Below are positions 24,842 through 34,449 of a DNA stretch of 64,000 nucleotides, piece after piece. How positions within the stretch are numbered: the first letter of the stretch is position 1; each line of letters begins with the position of its first letter. Both the position numbers and the translations under genes were made by a program. The notes beneath the pieces were generated by a model that worked only from the letters and a program-made list of their open reading frames with translations, had not been told where the DNA came from and did no database searches. This stretch comes from Chitinophaga chungangae (GTDB lineage: Bacteria > Bacteroidota > Bacteroidia > Chitinophagales > Chitinophagaceae): assembly GCF_017742215.1 (NCBI RefSeq), contig NZ_JAGHKP010000001.1, positions 1,674,001 through 1,738,000 of the forward strand, read 5' to 3'.

Positions 24842-26680
24842 ATGGTACACAGATCGAAAAACAGTAAACCCGGCCGGTCCTGGATCGGCTTTTTGTACGC
24901 CTGCGGCGCCGGCCTGGCTCTCAGCCAGCCCGTTGCAGCCCAGTCTGCACAATGGCCCCTGCAGGACCTGTCCGCCTTCAGGCAGCCCGGCAGCAGCTGG
25001 CAGCTCGCGTCAGACGTACACGCACGCCTCGGAAAGCCCAATGCCCTTGAAATCACCAAAGGAGCAGGCATTCTCGTCAACCTTCCCGGCAAAAAACAGC
25101 ACGGGCAAGACCTGTTCTCCACCCAGGAATTCGGCGACATCGACCTCGAACTGGATTATATGATGGCCGAAGGCTCCAATTCCGGTATTTATTTCCAGGG
25201 CCGTTACGAATTGCAGCTGCTGGACAGCTGGGGCATTACCAGCCCCCGCCCCGGAGACAACGGCGGCATCTACGAACGTTGGGACGATAACAAACCCGAA
25301 GGCCAGAAAGGTTACCAGGGCTACGCCCCGCGCCAGAACGCCAGCAAGGCCCCCGGCCTGTGGCAGCACCTGAAAGTTTCTTTCCAGGCGCCCCGGTTCG
25401 ACGCTTCCGGCAACAAGACCGAAAATGCGCGCATCATCCGCGCCGAGCTCAACGGCGTGCTGATCCACGAAAATGTGGAGCTGCAAGGCCCCACCCGCGG
25501 TTCTATCGGCGGGGGAGACGAAAAGGCTGCAGGCCCGCTCCGCATCCAGGGAGACCATGGTGCCGTAGCATTCCGCAACATTTCCGTGCGCGAGTTCAAA
25601 ACGCCTAAACCGGAACTTAGCGGCCTGCAATACAAAGTATTCAACGGGCAATTTAACAAACAACGCCTGGATACCGCCAAACCGGTGGCTACGGGTGTTT
25701 CCAAAACGCTCACCGCCAACGCCGGCCCGCTTTCCAGGGAATATATATTGCATTACACCGGCAAACTGCACGTACAGGAAGCCGGGGATTATTCCCTTGC
25801 CCTCGCCACGCAAGGCGGCGGCGGAATGATCCGCATCCACGGAAAAGACATCACCGGCTCCGGCCGCAACCGCCAGAAAATAACATTGCCCGCCGGCGAA
25901 ACGCCCATCGAGATCGTATACGCCCGCACCGGCGACTGGGGCAGCCCTTCGCTCGGCCTGTCAATTTCCGGCCCCGGCCTCCGCGATGTATATATCGGCG
26001 ATGCCATTACGCCGGACGATACCGATCCTATCCTGGTGAATGCAGACCAGAACACCATTCTGCGCAGCTTCATCGATGTGCCCGGCCAGCAGCAGAAAGT
26101 AGTGCACGCCGTGTCTGTAGGCAGCCCGGCGAACGTACATTATACGTATGATATGGACCGCGGCATGCTGGTGCAGGTTTGGCGCGGGAATTTCCTCGAA
26201 ACCACGCCCATGTGGCACGAACGCGGCAACGGCACCGCCCGCCCGCAGGGCGCCGTTCAGCGTTTCGGCACGCCGTTCTTCACCCTCGGCAGGCTTGCCT
26301 CGGAGCAGGACGCATGGAGCGCAGACACTACCGGCAGCGGCTACCGCCCCAAAGGTTATGTGCTCGACGATAAAGACCGCCCCACTTTCAAATACCAGAT
26401 CCACGGCAGCACCGTTACCGATGCGATCCGTGTAACGGAAGACGGGCACGGCATTTACCGCGAACTGAACGTGACCGGCCCGGCGGCGGACCTTTACGCC
26501 AAACTCGCCGAAGGCGAACAGATCGAATCGCTCGGCAAAGACCTGTACCTGGTGGATGGAAAAGCGTGGTACCTGCAATTGCAGGAAGGATCGGCAAAAC
26601 CTATCCTCCGCGACGCGGCAGGTAAAAAAGAGCTGATCGTTCCCGTGAAGGGCAAGCTGACCTATTCCATCCTTTTCTAA
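24842..26680 (+). CDS. Secreted DUF1080 (3-keto-disaccharide hydrolase-like) protein with PA14 domain
   Basis: A 612-residue exported protein. After a signal peptide (cleavage near AAQ, residue 34) comes a DUF1080/GH16-like jelly roll (about 40-255) with the family motif GSNSGIYFQGRYE-Q-LDSWG and the GGIYERW segment. A PA14-like domain follows (about 275-390: REYILHYTGKLHV, YSLALATQGGGGMIRIHGK). The last 220 residues are a separate region I cannot name. DUF1080 members are reported to hydrolyse 3-keto-glycosides. It is 23 bases upstream of a propeller-cytochrome c gene, which suggests a joint oxidative glycan pathway in the periplasm. Confidence 0.8.
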   Translation: MVHRSKNSKPGRSWIGFLYACGAGLALSQPVAAQSAQWPLQDLSAFRQPGSSWQLASDVHARLGKPNALEITKGAGILVNLPGKKQHGQDLFSTQEFGDIDLELDYMMAEGSNSGIYFQGRYELQLLDSWGITSPRPGDNGGIYERWDDNKPEGQKGYQGYAPRQNASKAPGLWQHLKVSFQAPRFDASGNKTENARIIRAELNGVLIHENVELQGPTRGSIGGGDEKAAGPLRIQGDHGAVAFRNISVREFKTPKPELSGLQYKVFNGQFNKQRLDTAKPVATGVSKTLTANAGPLSREYILHYTGKLHVQEAGDYSLALATQGGGGMIRIHGKDITGSGRNRQKITLPAGETPIEIVYARTGDWGSPSLGLSISGPGLRDVYIGDAITPDDTDPILVNADQNTILRSFIDVPGQQQKVVHAVSVGSPANVHYTYDMDRGMLVQVWRGNFLETTPMWHERGNGTARPQGAVQRFGTPFFTLGRLASEQDAWSADTTGSGYRPKGYVLDDKDRPTFKYQIHGSTVTDAIRVTEDGHGIYRELNVTGPAADLYAKLAEGEQIESLGKDLYLVDGKAWYLQLQEGSAKPILRDAAGKKELIVPVKGKLTYSILF

Positions 26681-26703
26681 CCAAACCAGACAGCACCAAC
26701 AGC

Positions 26704-28674
26704 ATGAAAAATATTATCAGAAAAGCGGCGATGTACCTTTTGCCGCTTCTTACGCAACTTCCGGCACAGGCGCAGGAAACGCCCAAGGAAGAGGATTATT
26801 TCAGGATCATGAAGATGAGCGCGCCGGAAGGCACGCTGCTGGAAGTAGGCGGTCTTGCCGTGCTGCCCAACGGCGACCTCGGCGTATCTACCCGCCGCGG
26901 CGACGTGTTCATCGTGGAAAATCCCACCAGCCGCAGGCCTTTTTTCCGCAAGTTCGCCAGCGGCCTGCATGAGATACTCGGCCTCGCATACAAGAACGGT
27001 TCGCTTTACTGCGCGCAGCGCGGCGAGCTTACCCGCCTCGAAGACACGAATATGGACGGTAAAGCCGACGTATACGAAACCGTTTACGCATGGCCTATTT
27101 CCGGTCATTACCACGAATACAGCTTCGGCCCCAAGCTGGCGCCGGACGGTTCATTTTTTGTATCCGGCAACGTCGCTTTCGGCAACGAGGAATGGTGGCG
27201 CGGTGAAAGCCGCGTGCCCTGGCGCGGATGGATGATGCACATTGCGGCGGACGGCAGCACGATGGAGCCCTGGGCTACCGGCATGCGCTCTCCCTGCGGC
27301 CTCGGCATGATCAACGGCGAACTGTTTTACGCGGAGAACCAGGGCGACTGGATGGGCTCCGGCGGCGTATGGCAGGTGAAAAAAGGCGATTTCGTAGGGC
27401 ACCCGGCCGGCCTCCGCTGGACGAGCCTGCCCAATTCCCCGCTGAAACTCACCGAAGAAGATATCTACGCGCAGGTGGACCAGCGCAGAACACGCAACGC
27501 GGAAGGCCGCGCTGTGAAGCCGGAAAACGTGGTGGATGAAAAATTCAAGACCATGTTCGAAGTGAAAAAAGCGATCCCGCAGCTGAAAACGCCCGCGGTA
27601 TGGCTGCCGCACGGCGTGCTGGGTATTTCCAACTCCGAGATCCTGTCGATCCCCGAAGGCGTTTTTGGTCCCTTCGCCGGCCAGGTGCTGGTGGGCGACC
27701 AGGGCCAAAGCAAGATCATGCGCGTGGTGATGGAAAAAGTGAACGGTGAATACCAGGGCGTGGCGTTCGACTTCCGCGGCGGCTTCCAGAGCGGCGTGCT
27801 GCGCATGGCCTGGGGCAACGACGGTTCCCTGTTCGTAGGGGAAACCAACCGCGGATGGGGCTCCGCCGGCGACGCCAATGAAGGTTTGCAACGCCTCGTG
27901 TGGAACAACCGCGTGCCTTTCGAAATGCAGTCCGTAAAAGCGATGCCCGACGGTTTCGAGATCGAGTTCACTTTGCCGGTAGATAAAAAATCGGCGGAAG
28001 ACCTTGCATCTTATTCCGTGGAAAGTTTCATTTACAAATACCACCCGGTATACGGCAGCCCGACCGTAAACATGGAAAAATGCGCGGTAAAAGGCGTGAA
28101 AGTGTCGGACGATGGCCTGAAAGCCCGCATCATCGTGGATAACATGCGCCAGTATTACATCCACAACATTACGCTCGACGGCGTGCGTTCCCGCGATAAT
28201 TTTTATTCGCTGGTGCACCCCACCGGTTATTACACGCTGAACAATATCCCGGAAGGCGCAAAGCTGGCAATGAGCGAAGTAAGCACACGCAATTCCGCCG
28301 CTGAAACGAAAGCCGCGGAAGAAGCCGCTGCAAAGGCCGCCGCTGCAAAAGCGAAAACCACGGCCGGCAAAACCGCCGCGAAACCGGCGGACGCTGCCGT
28401 GAAGCACGTGGTGAAAACGGCTACTTACGAAGACGTAAAACCACTGCTGGCCAAATATACCTGCGCCGCCTGTCATAATCCCGACAAAAAGCAGGTAGGC
28501 CCGGCGTTTAAAGATATCGCGAAAAAAAGATACACGAACGAAATGATGGTGAAACTGATCTATAACCCGAACCCTGAAAACTGGCCCGGTTATGCCACGG
28601 AAATGCCGCCCATGCCGCAGGTGCCGAAAGCCGACGCGCTGAAGATCGCGGGATGGATCAATTCGTTGAAATAA
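26704..28674 (+). CDS. Secreted propeller-cytochrome c protein (sorbosone dehydrogenase-like)
   Basis: A 656-residue exported protein. An N-terminal signal peptide (AQAQ, about residue 23) is followed by a sorbosone/glucose-dehydrogenase-type beta-propeller (about 35-440), a beta-sandwich part (about 440-520), an Ala/Lys-rich low-complexity linker (about 530-570) and a cytochrome c domain with haem motif CAACH (C587, C590, H591) and axial methionine M634 or M637. The arrangement resembles PVC-type CxxCH proteins of Planctomycetes and Bacteroidota. It probably oxidises a sugar or polyol and passes electrons to the respiratory chain. A strong terminator follows. Confidence 0.85.
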   Translation: MKNIIRKAAMYLLPLLTQLPAQAQETPKEEDYFRIMKMSAPEGTLLEVGGLAVLPNGDLGVSTRRGDVFIVENPTSRRPFFRKFASGLHEILGLAYKNGSLYCAQRGELTRLEDTNMDGKADVYETVYAWPISGHYHEYSFGPKLAPDGSFFVSGNVAFGNEEWWRGESRVPWRGWMMHIAADGSTMEPWATGMRSPCGLGMINGELFYAENQGDWMGSGGVWQVKKGDFVGHPAGLRWTSLPNSPLKLTEEDIYAQVDQRRTRNAEGRAVKPENVVDEKFKTMFEVKKAIPQLKTPAVWLPHGVLGISNSEILSIPEGVFGPFAGQVLVGDQGQSKIMRVVMEKVNGEYQGVAFDFRGGFQSGVLRMAWGNDGSLFVGETNRGWGSAGDANEGLQRLVWNNRVPFEMQSVKAMPDGFEIEFTLPVDKKSAEDLASYSVESFIYKYHPVYGSPTVNMEKCAVKGVKVSDDGLKARIIVDNMRQYYIHNITLDGVRSRDNFYSLVHPTGYYTLNNIPEGAKLAMSEVSTRNSAAETKAAEEAAAKAAAAKAKTTAGKTAAKPADAAVKHVVKTATYEDVKPLLAKYTCAACHNPDKKQVGPAFKDIAKKRYTNEMMVKLIYNPNPENWPGYATEMPPMPQVPKADALKIAGWINSLK

Positions 28675-28695
28675 TTGTTGAAAACATTCCTGGTT

Positions 28696-28727
28696 GTCCC
28701 GGCCGCATTTGCGGCCGGGACTTTTTT
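28696..28727 (+). terminator. Rho-independent terminator after the cytochrome gene
   Basis: GTCCCGGCCGC and GCGGCCGGGAC (28696-28721) form a perfect 11-bp stem with a short ATTT loop, then six T. It closes the DUF1080-cytochrome unit. Confidence 0.9.
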
Positions 28728-28940
28728 ATTCCCACGTATCCCGCGCCATTACTGCGTTTCAGCCGCAGCGTAAAAAACAGGACAAAAAATAGTCGTGTAA
28801 AATTTCACCTTCTTTTGCGAAAACACTCTCTTAGATATATAACACGTTTGCAAAAGTAAATCCGTTAACCCGTTTTGATTTTTTCTCCATTTGGCTGCAG
28901 GCAACATGAATAGGATGTTCACGTTTAAACTGTTTAAAAA

Positions 28941-29945
28941 ATGGAAAACCAACCATTACCCGTCAGGGACATGTGGATCGACCAGGCGGAAATCACGGAA
29001 TCTTTGCCGGTGGCGGTTATGCACAAAGACCAGCTGAACGGGTTATTGTCCTGCGCCTGCGTTGACCGTATCGAGGACGAATGTTGCACCATCATCAGCC
29101 AGTATGTGCGGATGGGGCCGCTTTCCATCTGGCATCAGAAAGTCCATCCCAAACAGCAAATGAACCTGCGGCCGCAGACGCCCTTTCGCAACATTATTCT
29201 CCATTTTATGATGGGAAGCGACGTGATCGCGGAAATTAAGAACGGGGAAACCGTATTGCTCGGTGGCGGTTTCATGGACATGTTCAACCTCGCCAGTTAC
29301 CCTAACGAAGCACCTTTGCAGAAAGACCAGGATTTCGACAGCCTGCATATCAACATCCAGCCGGGAAGGGTTAAGGAGATCGTAAAATTATTCCCCGAGC
29401 TGGCCGTGCTGAAAGCCCCGAAGATCATGCAGGCGGACGGGCCGCTGCGGCGCGACAAAGACCCGCTGCCCATTAACGACGTATGCTGGATGATGATCCG
29501 CGATATACTGACCTGCCGTTACCTCGGCGATCATGCGCATTTTTTCCTGCAACGCATCGCGGTGAACATGCTCACTATTTATGAAAAACTGATGGATATG
29601 CCGGTGCCTCATGGTCTTTCGGAAAACAACGAACAGAAAGTGCGGGAATGTTTTGTTTTCCTGCGTCAATATTATGCAGGGCAGCATACGGTGAAACAGC
29701 TCGCCGCCATTTTCGGCCTCAACGCCCGCGTGCTGCACGACGGTTTCGAAGCGATATACGGCTGCACGATCGGCCAGTTCCAGTATTCGCAGCGGATGCG
29801 CCTGGCGTACCGTTCGCTGGTGGAAACAAAAGCCCCGATGGGGATGATCGCGGAAATGACTGGATTCAAAAATGCGCGCAGCTTCCGGATCTGTTTCAGG
29901 AGATATTTCAAATGCGACCCGATCTGGCTGGTGAAGGCGCAATAA
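28941..29945 (+). CDS. AraC-family transcriptional regulator (no cupin motif)
   Basis: A 334-residue regulator with an N-terminal region unlike the cupin-type AraC proteins (cysteines at about 38, 40 and 48-49, LSCACVDRIEDECC) and a C-terminal helix-turn-helix domain (about 250-334) with the Bacteroidota-type ending MIAEMTGFKNARSFRICFRRYF. The cysteine-rich N terminus could sense redox state or metal. It is convergent with the Rieske oxygenase, 3 bases apart, so the oxygenase is a possible but not proven target. Confidence 0.8.
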   Translation: MENQPLPVRDMWIDQAEITESLPVAVMHKDQLNGLLSCACVDRIEDECCTIISQYVRMGPLSIWHQKVHPKQQMNLRPQTPFRNIILHFMMGSDVIAEIKNGETVLLGGGFMDMFNLASYPNEAPLQKDQDFDSLHINIQPGRVKEIVKLFPELAVLKAPKIMQADGPLRRDKDPLPINDVCWMMIRDILTCRYLGDHAHFFLQRIAVNMLTIYEKLMDMPVPHGLSENNEQKVRECFVFLRQYYAGQHTVKQLAAIFGLNARVLHDGFEAIYGCTIGQFQYSQRMRLAYRSLVETKAPMGMIAEMTGFKNARSFRICFRRYFKCDPIWLVKAQ

Positions 29946-29948
29946 AAG

Positions 29949-31040
29949 CTACATGAATTGCCCGAGCACGCCGCTCAGCATCCGGTGGAAGTGATGCGTG
30001 CCCTGCTCGCGCGCCGGGGAATATCTTCCGTGCCGGTAGAACCGCGACCGTACGCCTTTCTGGACGGATTCCACCACGGCTTCGTCTTCCATTTCCACCG
30101 TATGCAGGTTGGCGCCGGCGCCGGTGTTGTACAGCGCATCTTTCCACACATACGTAAGAAACGTGACCTTGCAGGTATGAACGGTGAGCGGTTTCACAAG
30201 ATTAACGCTCAGTCCCCAGGGATAAAAATTGAACATTATGTTCGGATACACAAAAAAATAATACGCCGCGATATTTTTGCCATGATCGGGACAGGAGGGA
30301 GGCAGGTCGAAACAGGTTTCGCCTTCTTTGGCGGTGGCCAGCTGCAGGCTGCTCCAGGGGAACAGCTCGGTGGTGTAGCTGCCGTAATCGATCACCGTGT
30401 TCAGGCCGGCATGTACGAAAGGAATATGAAAACCTTCCAGGTAATTTTCGCAATACAGCGCCCAGTTGGCTTTGATAAAATAATATTTGCTCAGCTCGGG
30501 GCGGTACACAAATTCATCCAGCGGCAGCCAGCCGATACGCTTCATCATATCACCGAAAAAGGGGAGATGGCCGCTGCCGGTTTGCAGGGAAGAAAACAAC
30601 ATGTTTCCCCAGCGGAACAAAGGCAGCTCCGCAAGGTCATCCTGCGGGGAAGGAAAATTTTTCACTCCTTCGAACTCCGGCATGCGCTGGAATTTCCCGT
30701 CGAGGGCGAAAGTGCGGCCATGATAACGGCAACGCAGCTGTGAAAGTTTACAGGGCTCGTTCACCAAAACTGCAGCGCGATGCGTGCATACGTTGCTCAG
30801 GCAGCGGATATTGGATTGCTGATCTTTTACCAGCACCAGCGGCTCTTCAATAAATTGTTCCATAAAAACAAACGGGTAACAATGCCCCGGATCTCGCAAC
30901 AGGTTTACATCCCCGATGTATTGCCAGGAAGGCCCGAAGATATTTTGCCGCGCAAATCCGAACACGGCAGGGTCGTTGTAAAAATCGGTGTGCAGTGTAT
31001 TCGCCAGTGAAATATCCGGATCAACAAAAAATATTGACAT
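29949..31040 (-). CDS. Rieske non-haem iron oxygenase, alpha subunit
   Basis: A 363-residue oxygenase of the ring-hydroxylating/choline-monooxygenase superfamily. The Rieske cluster ligands are C85/H87 (CTHR) and C104/H107 (CRYHG), and the mononuclear iron histidines are H205 and H210 in ENYLEGFHIPFVH, followed by the usual C-terminal acidic motif. These enzymes hydroxylate aromatic rings or quaternary amines with electrons from a reductase, but no reductase or ferredoxin gene is adjacent. It is divergent from the GH95-like gene across 152 bases and convergent with an AraC regulator. Confidence 0.88.
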   Translation of the reverse strand: MSIFFVDPDISLANTLHTDFYNDPAVFGFARQNIFGPSWQYIGDVNLLRDPGHCYPFVFMEQFIEEPLVLVKDQQSNIRCLSNVCTHRAAVLVNEPCKLSQLRCRYHGRTFALDGKFQRMPEFEGVKNFPSPQDDLAELPLFRWGNMLFSSLQTGSGHLPFFGDMMKRIGWLPLDEFVYRPELSKYYFIKANWALYCENYLEGFHIPFVHAGLNTVIDYGSYTTELFPWSSLQLATAKEGETCFDLPPSCPDHGKNIAAYYFFVYPNIMFNFYPWGLSVNLVKPLTVHTCKVTFLTYVWKDALYNTGAGANLHTVEMEDEAVVESVQKGVRSRFYRHGRYSPAREQGTHHFHRMLSGVLGQFM

Positions 31041-31192
31041 AACGCCTGTTTGTTACAGGAATTTAAGCAATTCCACGCGCTTTGCCTCAATTTTTTGCTT
31101 CCCCAACAGCGGTAAAATGTCATTATGGATCATCATCTTCCTATCAATCCGCGCCGTATTTATTGCCTAATTTTCCGTCAAATTCCCACGGT

Positions 31193-33478
31193 ATGAAAAT
31201 CAAGCTTCTGTTTGCCTGCCTGCTGTTAGCGGGCGCGGCTGCTGCGCAGCACGACTACGCGGCCCGTTATACGTCGGTTTTTACCGCTCCGCCAAAAAGA
31301 ACGCCCACTTCCAAAGTGCCCGATGCGCCGCTGAGCGGCAACGGGGATATCGGTCTTACTTTCGGCGGCACGCCCGGCCACCTGCGTTTGTATCTCGGCA
31401 AAAATGATTTCTGGCGCGCTTATCCCGTATATCCCGGCGGCGGCATCGCTTTGCCCGGCGGGCTGGACATTCTTTCCCCGGAAATGGGCGACGCCGATTA
31501 TTACGCCGAACAACGGCCGCAGCACGCGGGTATTTTCAGCAGGTTTGAAAAGAACGGCCGTAAAGTGGAAATGAATACCTGGGTGGCGGCGGTCAACAAT
31601 TGCGTCGTGATAGAATACCGGGTGAACAAACCGGTGACGCTGCAGCTGAAGCTCTGGACGCCCGAAGGCAATACCGGCGTAACGGCCGCCGGCAGCGAAG
31701 GAAAGGTGAAATGGGTAACGCGCTCGTTCGAAAATACCCCGCTGCTGGAATGGCCCAGTCACGTTGCGATCGCATTGGCGGTACAAGGGGCGGGCATTTC
31801 GGCGGACGGAAAGGTGACGTTGCAGCCCGGTAAAAAAACTACGGTAACGGTTACACTTTTCACGAATCACGACCGCCCCGATTGGAAAACGGCCGCGATA
31901 CGGGATGCCGCAGGCATGAGCGATAAAAAGCTGGCGAAAATATCGAAAGATCATCTCGCATGGTGGAAACGTTTTTGGGAGCGCTCGCATGTGGAGATCG
32001 GCGACAGCGTGCTGGAGCGGTATTATTACAACTCGCTGTACCTTTTCGCTGCATCGTCCCGCCCGGGGAAATTCGCACCCGGCATCTGGGGGCCTTTTAT
32101 TACGAAAGATTCCACGGCCTGGGGCGGCGACTATCACCTCAATTACAACTACCAGGCGCCTTACTGGGCCTCGTTTTCCAGCAATCATACCGAGCTTGCC
32201 GACAACTACGACCAGCCGCTGCTCGATTACCTGGACCGCGGGCGCGTACACGCGAAATATCTGCTGAACAAACGCGGCGTGTATTACCCGGTAGGCCTCG
32301 GCCCGAAAGGGCTTTGCACCACGCGCTGGCCGCTGACGCCGGAAGAAATGCTCGCGCGTTACGGCACAACGGACAACAAAATAGACAGCGGCTACAAATT
32401 CCTCGGGCAGAAGATCAACGCCGTATTCGGCGCGGCCAATATGTTCATGCGGTTCTACAGCACATACGACGCGGACTATGCTAAAAAAGTATACCCGTTC
32501 CTGTTAGCAAACGCCGATTTTTGGGAAGATTATTTAAAGTGGGAAAACGGCCGCTATGTGATCGAAATGGACCATTTTAACGAAGTGATGCCGAACCTTC
32601 GCAACAAAGGCCAGTGGAAACAAATGCTGGGCGATTACAATTCCAGTTTGTCGCTGGGCCTGGTGAAAATGTTGTTCAAAGGCATGCTGGAAGTGTCGCG
32701 GTATACGGGGCAGGACAGTGCGCGCCGCGAAAAATGGCAGCATATTCTCACGCATCTCAGCGCGTTCCCGACCGGGCAAACGCAGGACGGAAGAGTGGCG
32801 CTGAAGAACGTGGAAAAAAGCCCGGTGGCCGGGCAGATGCAGCCCCGCGGCCTGGCGCGCGTGTCTATCCATGGTTTGATCTTGCCTGGCGAAGTATGCG
32901 GCCCTGTTACCGATTCAGCGTTCAATGCTATTTTGCTCAGCGATGTGGCGCACTGGAAAGACAGGATGCAATCGCCGGGCGAATGGGGCAATACGCTGGG
33001 GAACGGGCTGGAAACGAGCTTTCCCGGCGCAGTGCGTGTCGGGTACGATGGCGATGAGATCATCCGGCAGCTGAAAGACCGCATTCAATTGCAAACCTTC
33101 CCCAACGGCTGGATCACGCAGGCGGGCGGCGGCATCGAAACGCTTGCGGCCGTGCCGCTCACCATCAACGAAATGTTGCTGCAAAGTTACGAAGGCCGGG
33201 TGCGCGTATTTCCCAACTGGAACCGTCAGCGCGATGCGCATTTCGATAGCCTGCGCGCTTACGGGGCTTTCCTGGTAAGCAGCGCGGTGAAAAACGGCGG
33301 CGTACAGTATGTCAAAATATTGAGTGAAAAAGGAAGGGACTGTGAACTGGAAAATCCCTGGCCTGGCCGTAAGGTAAAACTGGTCAGGAAAAATACGGCG
33401 CCGGTAATGTTTTCCGGTAAAGTGCTGCACATTTCTACCAAGGAAAATGATGTGTTTGAGTTGTATGCGGCGGATTGA
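31193..33478 (+). CDS. GH95-like glycoside hydrolase (alpha/alpha barrel)
   Basis: A 761-residue secreted protein (signal peptide to about AAAAQ, residue 19). The N-terminal domain resembles the GH95/DUF5703 beta-sandwich (PLSGNGDIGLTF, LGKNDFW), and the large C-terminal part is an (alpha/alpha)6 barrel with DYHLNYNYQAPYW, where the N-x-N pair of GH95 fucosidases is kept. The late region around the NEMLLQSYEG motif aligns with GH95, but the D-x-N-F-G motif usually found before it is replaced by AGGGIE, so the catalytic chemistry is uncertain. No SusC/D genes adjoin. The ATG at 31193 gives the signal peptide. Confidence 0.7.
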   Translation: MKIKLLFACLLLAGAAAAQHDYAARYTSVFTAPPKRTPTSKVPDAPLSGNGDIGLTFGGTPGHLRLYLGKNDFWRAYPVYPGGGIALPGGLDILSPEMGDADYYAEQRPQHAGIFSRFEKNGRKVEMNTWVAAVNNCVVIEYRVNKPVTLQLKLWTPEGNTGVTAAGSEGKVKWVTRSFENTPLLEWPSHVAIALAVQGAGISADGKVTLQPGKKTTVTVTLFTNHDRPDWKTAAIRDAAGMSDKKLAKISKDHLAWWKRFWERSHVEIGDSVLERYYYNSLYLFAASSRPGKFAPGIWGPFITKDSTAWGGDYHLNYNYQAPYWASFSSNHTELADNYDQPLLDYLDRGRVHAKYLLNKRGVYYPVGLGPKGLCTTRWPLTPEEMLARYGTTDNKIDSGYKFLGQKINAVFGAANMFMRFYSTYDADYAKKVYPFLLANADFWEDYLKWENGRYVIEMDHFNEVMPNLRNKGQWKQMLGDYNSSLSLGLVKMLFKGMLEVSRYTGQDSARREKWQHILTHLSAFPTGQTQDGRVALKNVEKSPVAGQMQPRGLARVSIHGLILPGEVCGPVTDSAFNAILLSDVAHWKDRMQSPGEWGNTLGNGLETSFPGAVRVGYDGDEIIRQLKDRIQLQTFPNGWITQAGGGIETLAAVPLTINEMLLQSYEGRVRVFPNWNRQRDAHFDSLRAYGAFLVSSAVKNGGVQYVKILSEKGRDCELENPWPGRKVKLVRKNTAPVMFSGKVLHISTKENDVFELYAAD

Positions 33479-33500
33479 CATTCATTCAAAAAATATCAAA

Positions 33501-33530
33501 GGCCGGGATGTTGTCGCATCCCGGCCATTT
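33501..33530. terminator. Bidirectional terminator between convergent genes
   Basis: A perfect 10-bp stem (GGCCGGGATG at 33501-33510 and CATCCCGGCC at 33517-33526) with loop TTGTCG. T-rich tails exist on both strands (ATTTTGTTT on plus; TTTGATATTTTTTG on minus), so it serves both the GH95-like gene and the DUF4349 gene. Confidence 0.9.
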
Positions 33531-33533
33531 TGT

Positions 33534-34394
33534 TTACCGCTTCAAGGCAAGTTTTTTGTAAGCGAACCATGTCAGCGCGCCGATCACGAATACGGGCCAC
33601 AGGCGCAGGAGAAAGAGCAGCATCGCGCGGAAAAATTCAAGCCCGCCCTGCAGCGCGGTAACGGCCGCAACGCCCATCGGCGGCCGCGATAAACGTTCCG
33701 GGTTGAGCACCACCTGCACGTCGGTCATTTCCGGTTGGAACAATTCCACCGTGATGGTAGAAAACGCCACTTCATCGTCGATGCCCATGTTGTGGATCGT
33801 GCGGTTGATCACATCGGCCTGTTTGGCGTCGTCGTAACGGGAGAGGTCGAGCTCTTTTTCCCGTTGGCTGTGCGCGGTGTCGCGGCGGTGTTTTTCGCCG
33901 GCTTTGTTGTGCAATTGGTTGCGGAGATAACTCAGCGTAACGTCTGTGTCTTTCAGCACGCGGTGACTGATACGCGCCGCAGTGTTGGTAAGCGCATGCA
34001 CCACTGTGTCCAGCCGCTGCGAAGGCACTTTCAGCGTAAGGCTCGCCAGGGGCGAATAGGTGGTCACGCGTTTGAGCGAATCGGCGGACCAGGGGTATTC
34101 GTGGTGACGCGTCTCTTCGTTCCTGAGATTGCTTTCCACCACTACGCCGTTCAGTGAAACAACAAGTTTTTCCAGGCCCGAAGTGGCGCTCACCACATCG
34201 TTTACCCGGCACCGTATGTCTGCCGTTTTGATGCGTTTGCGGCCGTCGCTGAGTTGCCGCGAAGCGCCGGTACTGTCTGCATAATTTTCTTCCTTGTTTG
34301 CCGTGGAAGGTTCATAATTGGAATTTCCCGCGTTGGAGCAGGCATGAAAGGTCAGTATGGGGATGAATACCCACAGGAGGGAGGAACTGCGCAT
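33534..34394 (-). CDS. DUF4349 domain lipoprotein
   Basis: A 286-residue lipoprotein: lipobox FHAC (C19), an Asn/Ser/Glu-rich linker, a DUF4349 domain (about 55-225) with the RCRVNDVVSATSGLEKLV opening, the SLTLKVPSQRLD strand, and a coiled helical hairpin (about 150-210), then one C-terminal membrane helix (about 253-278). DUF4349 proteins are of unknown function and are often found with cell-envelope genes. Presence of both a lipid anchor and a C-terminal helix suggests it spans between membranes or sits in the inner membrane. Confidence 0.88.
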   Translation of the reverse strand: MRSSSLLWVFIPILTFHACSNAGNSNYEPSTANKEENYADSTGASRQLSDGRKRIKTADIRCRVNDVVSATSGLEKLVVSLNGVVVESNLRNEETRHHEYPWSADSLKRVTTYSPLASLTLKVPSQRLDTVVHALTNTAARISHRVLKDTDVTLSYLRNQLHNKAGEKHRRDTAHSQREKELDLSRYDDAKQADVINRTIHNMGIDDEVAFSTITVELFQPEMTDVQVVLNPERLSRPPMGVAAVTALQGGLEFFRAMLLFLLRLWPVFVIGALTWFAYKKLALKR

Positions 34395-34449
34395 AAGTAT
34401 GGATTTCCTGTTTATACGCCTCCGTTCTGAAAGTAACCTTATGAAAATG

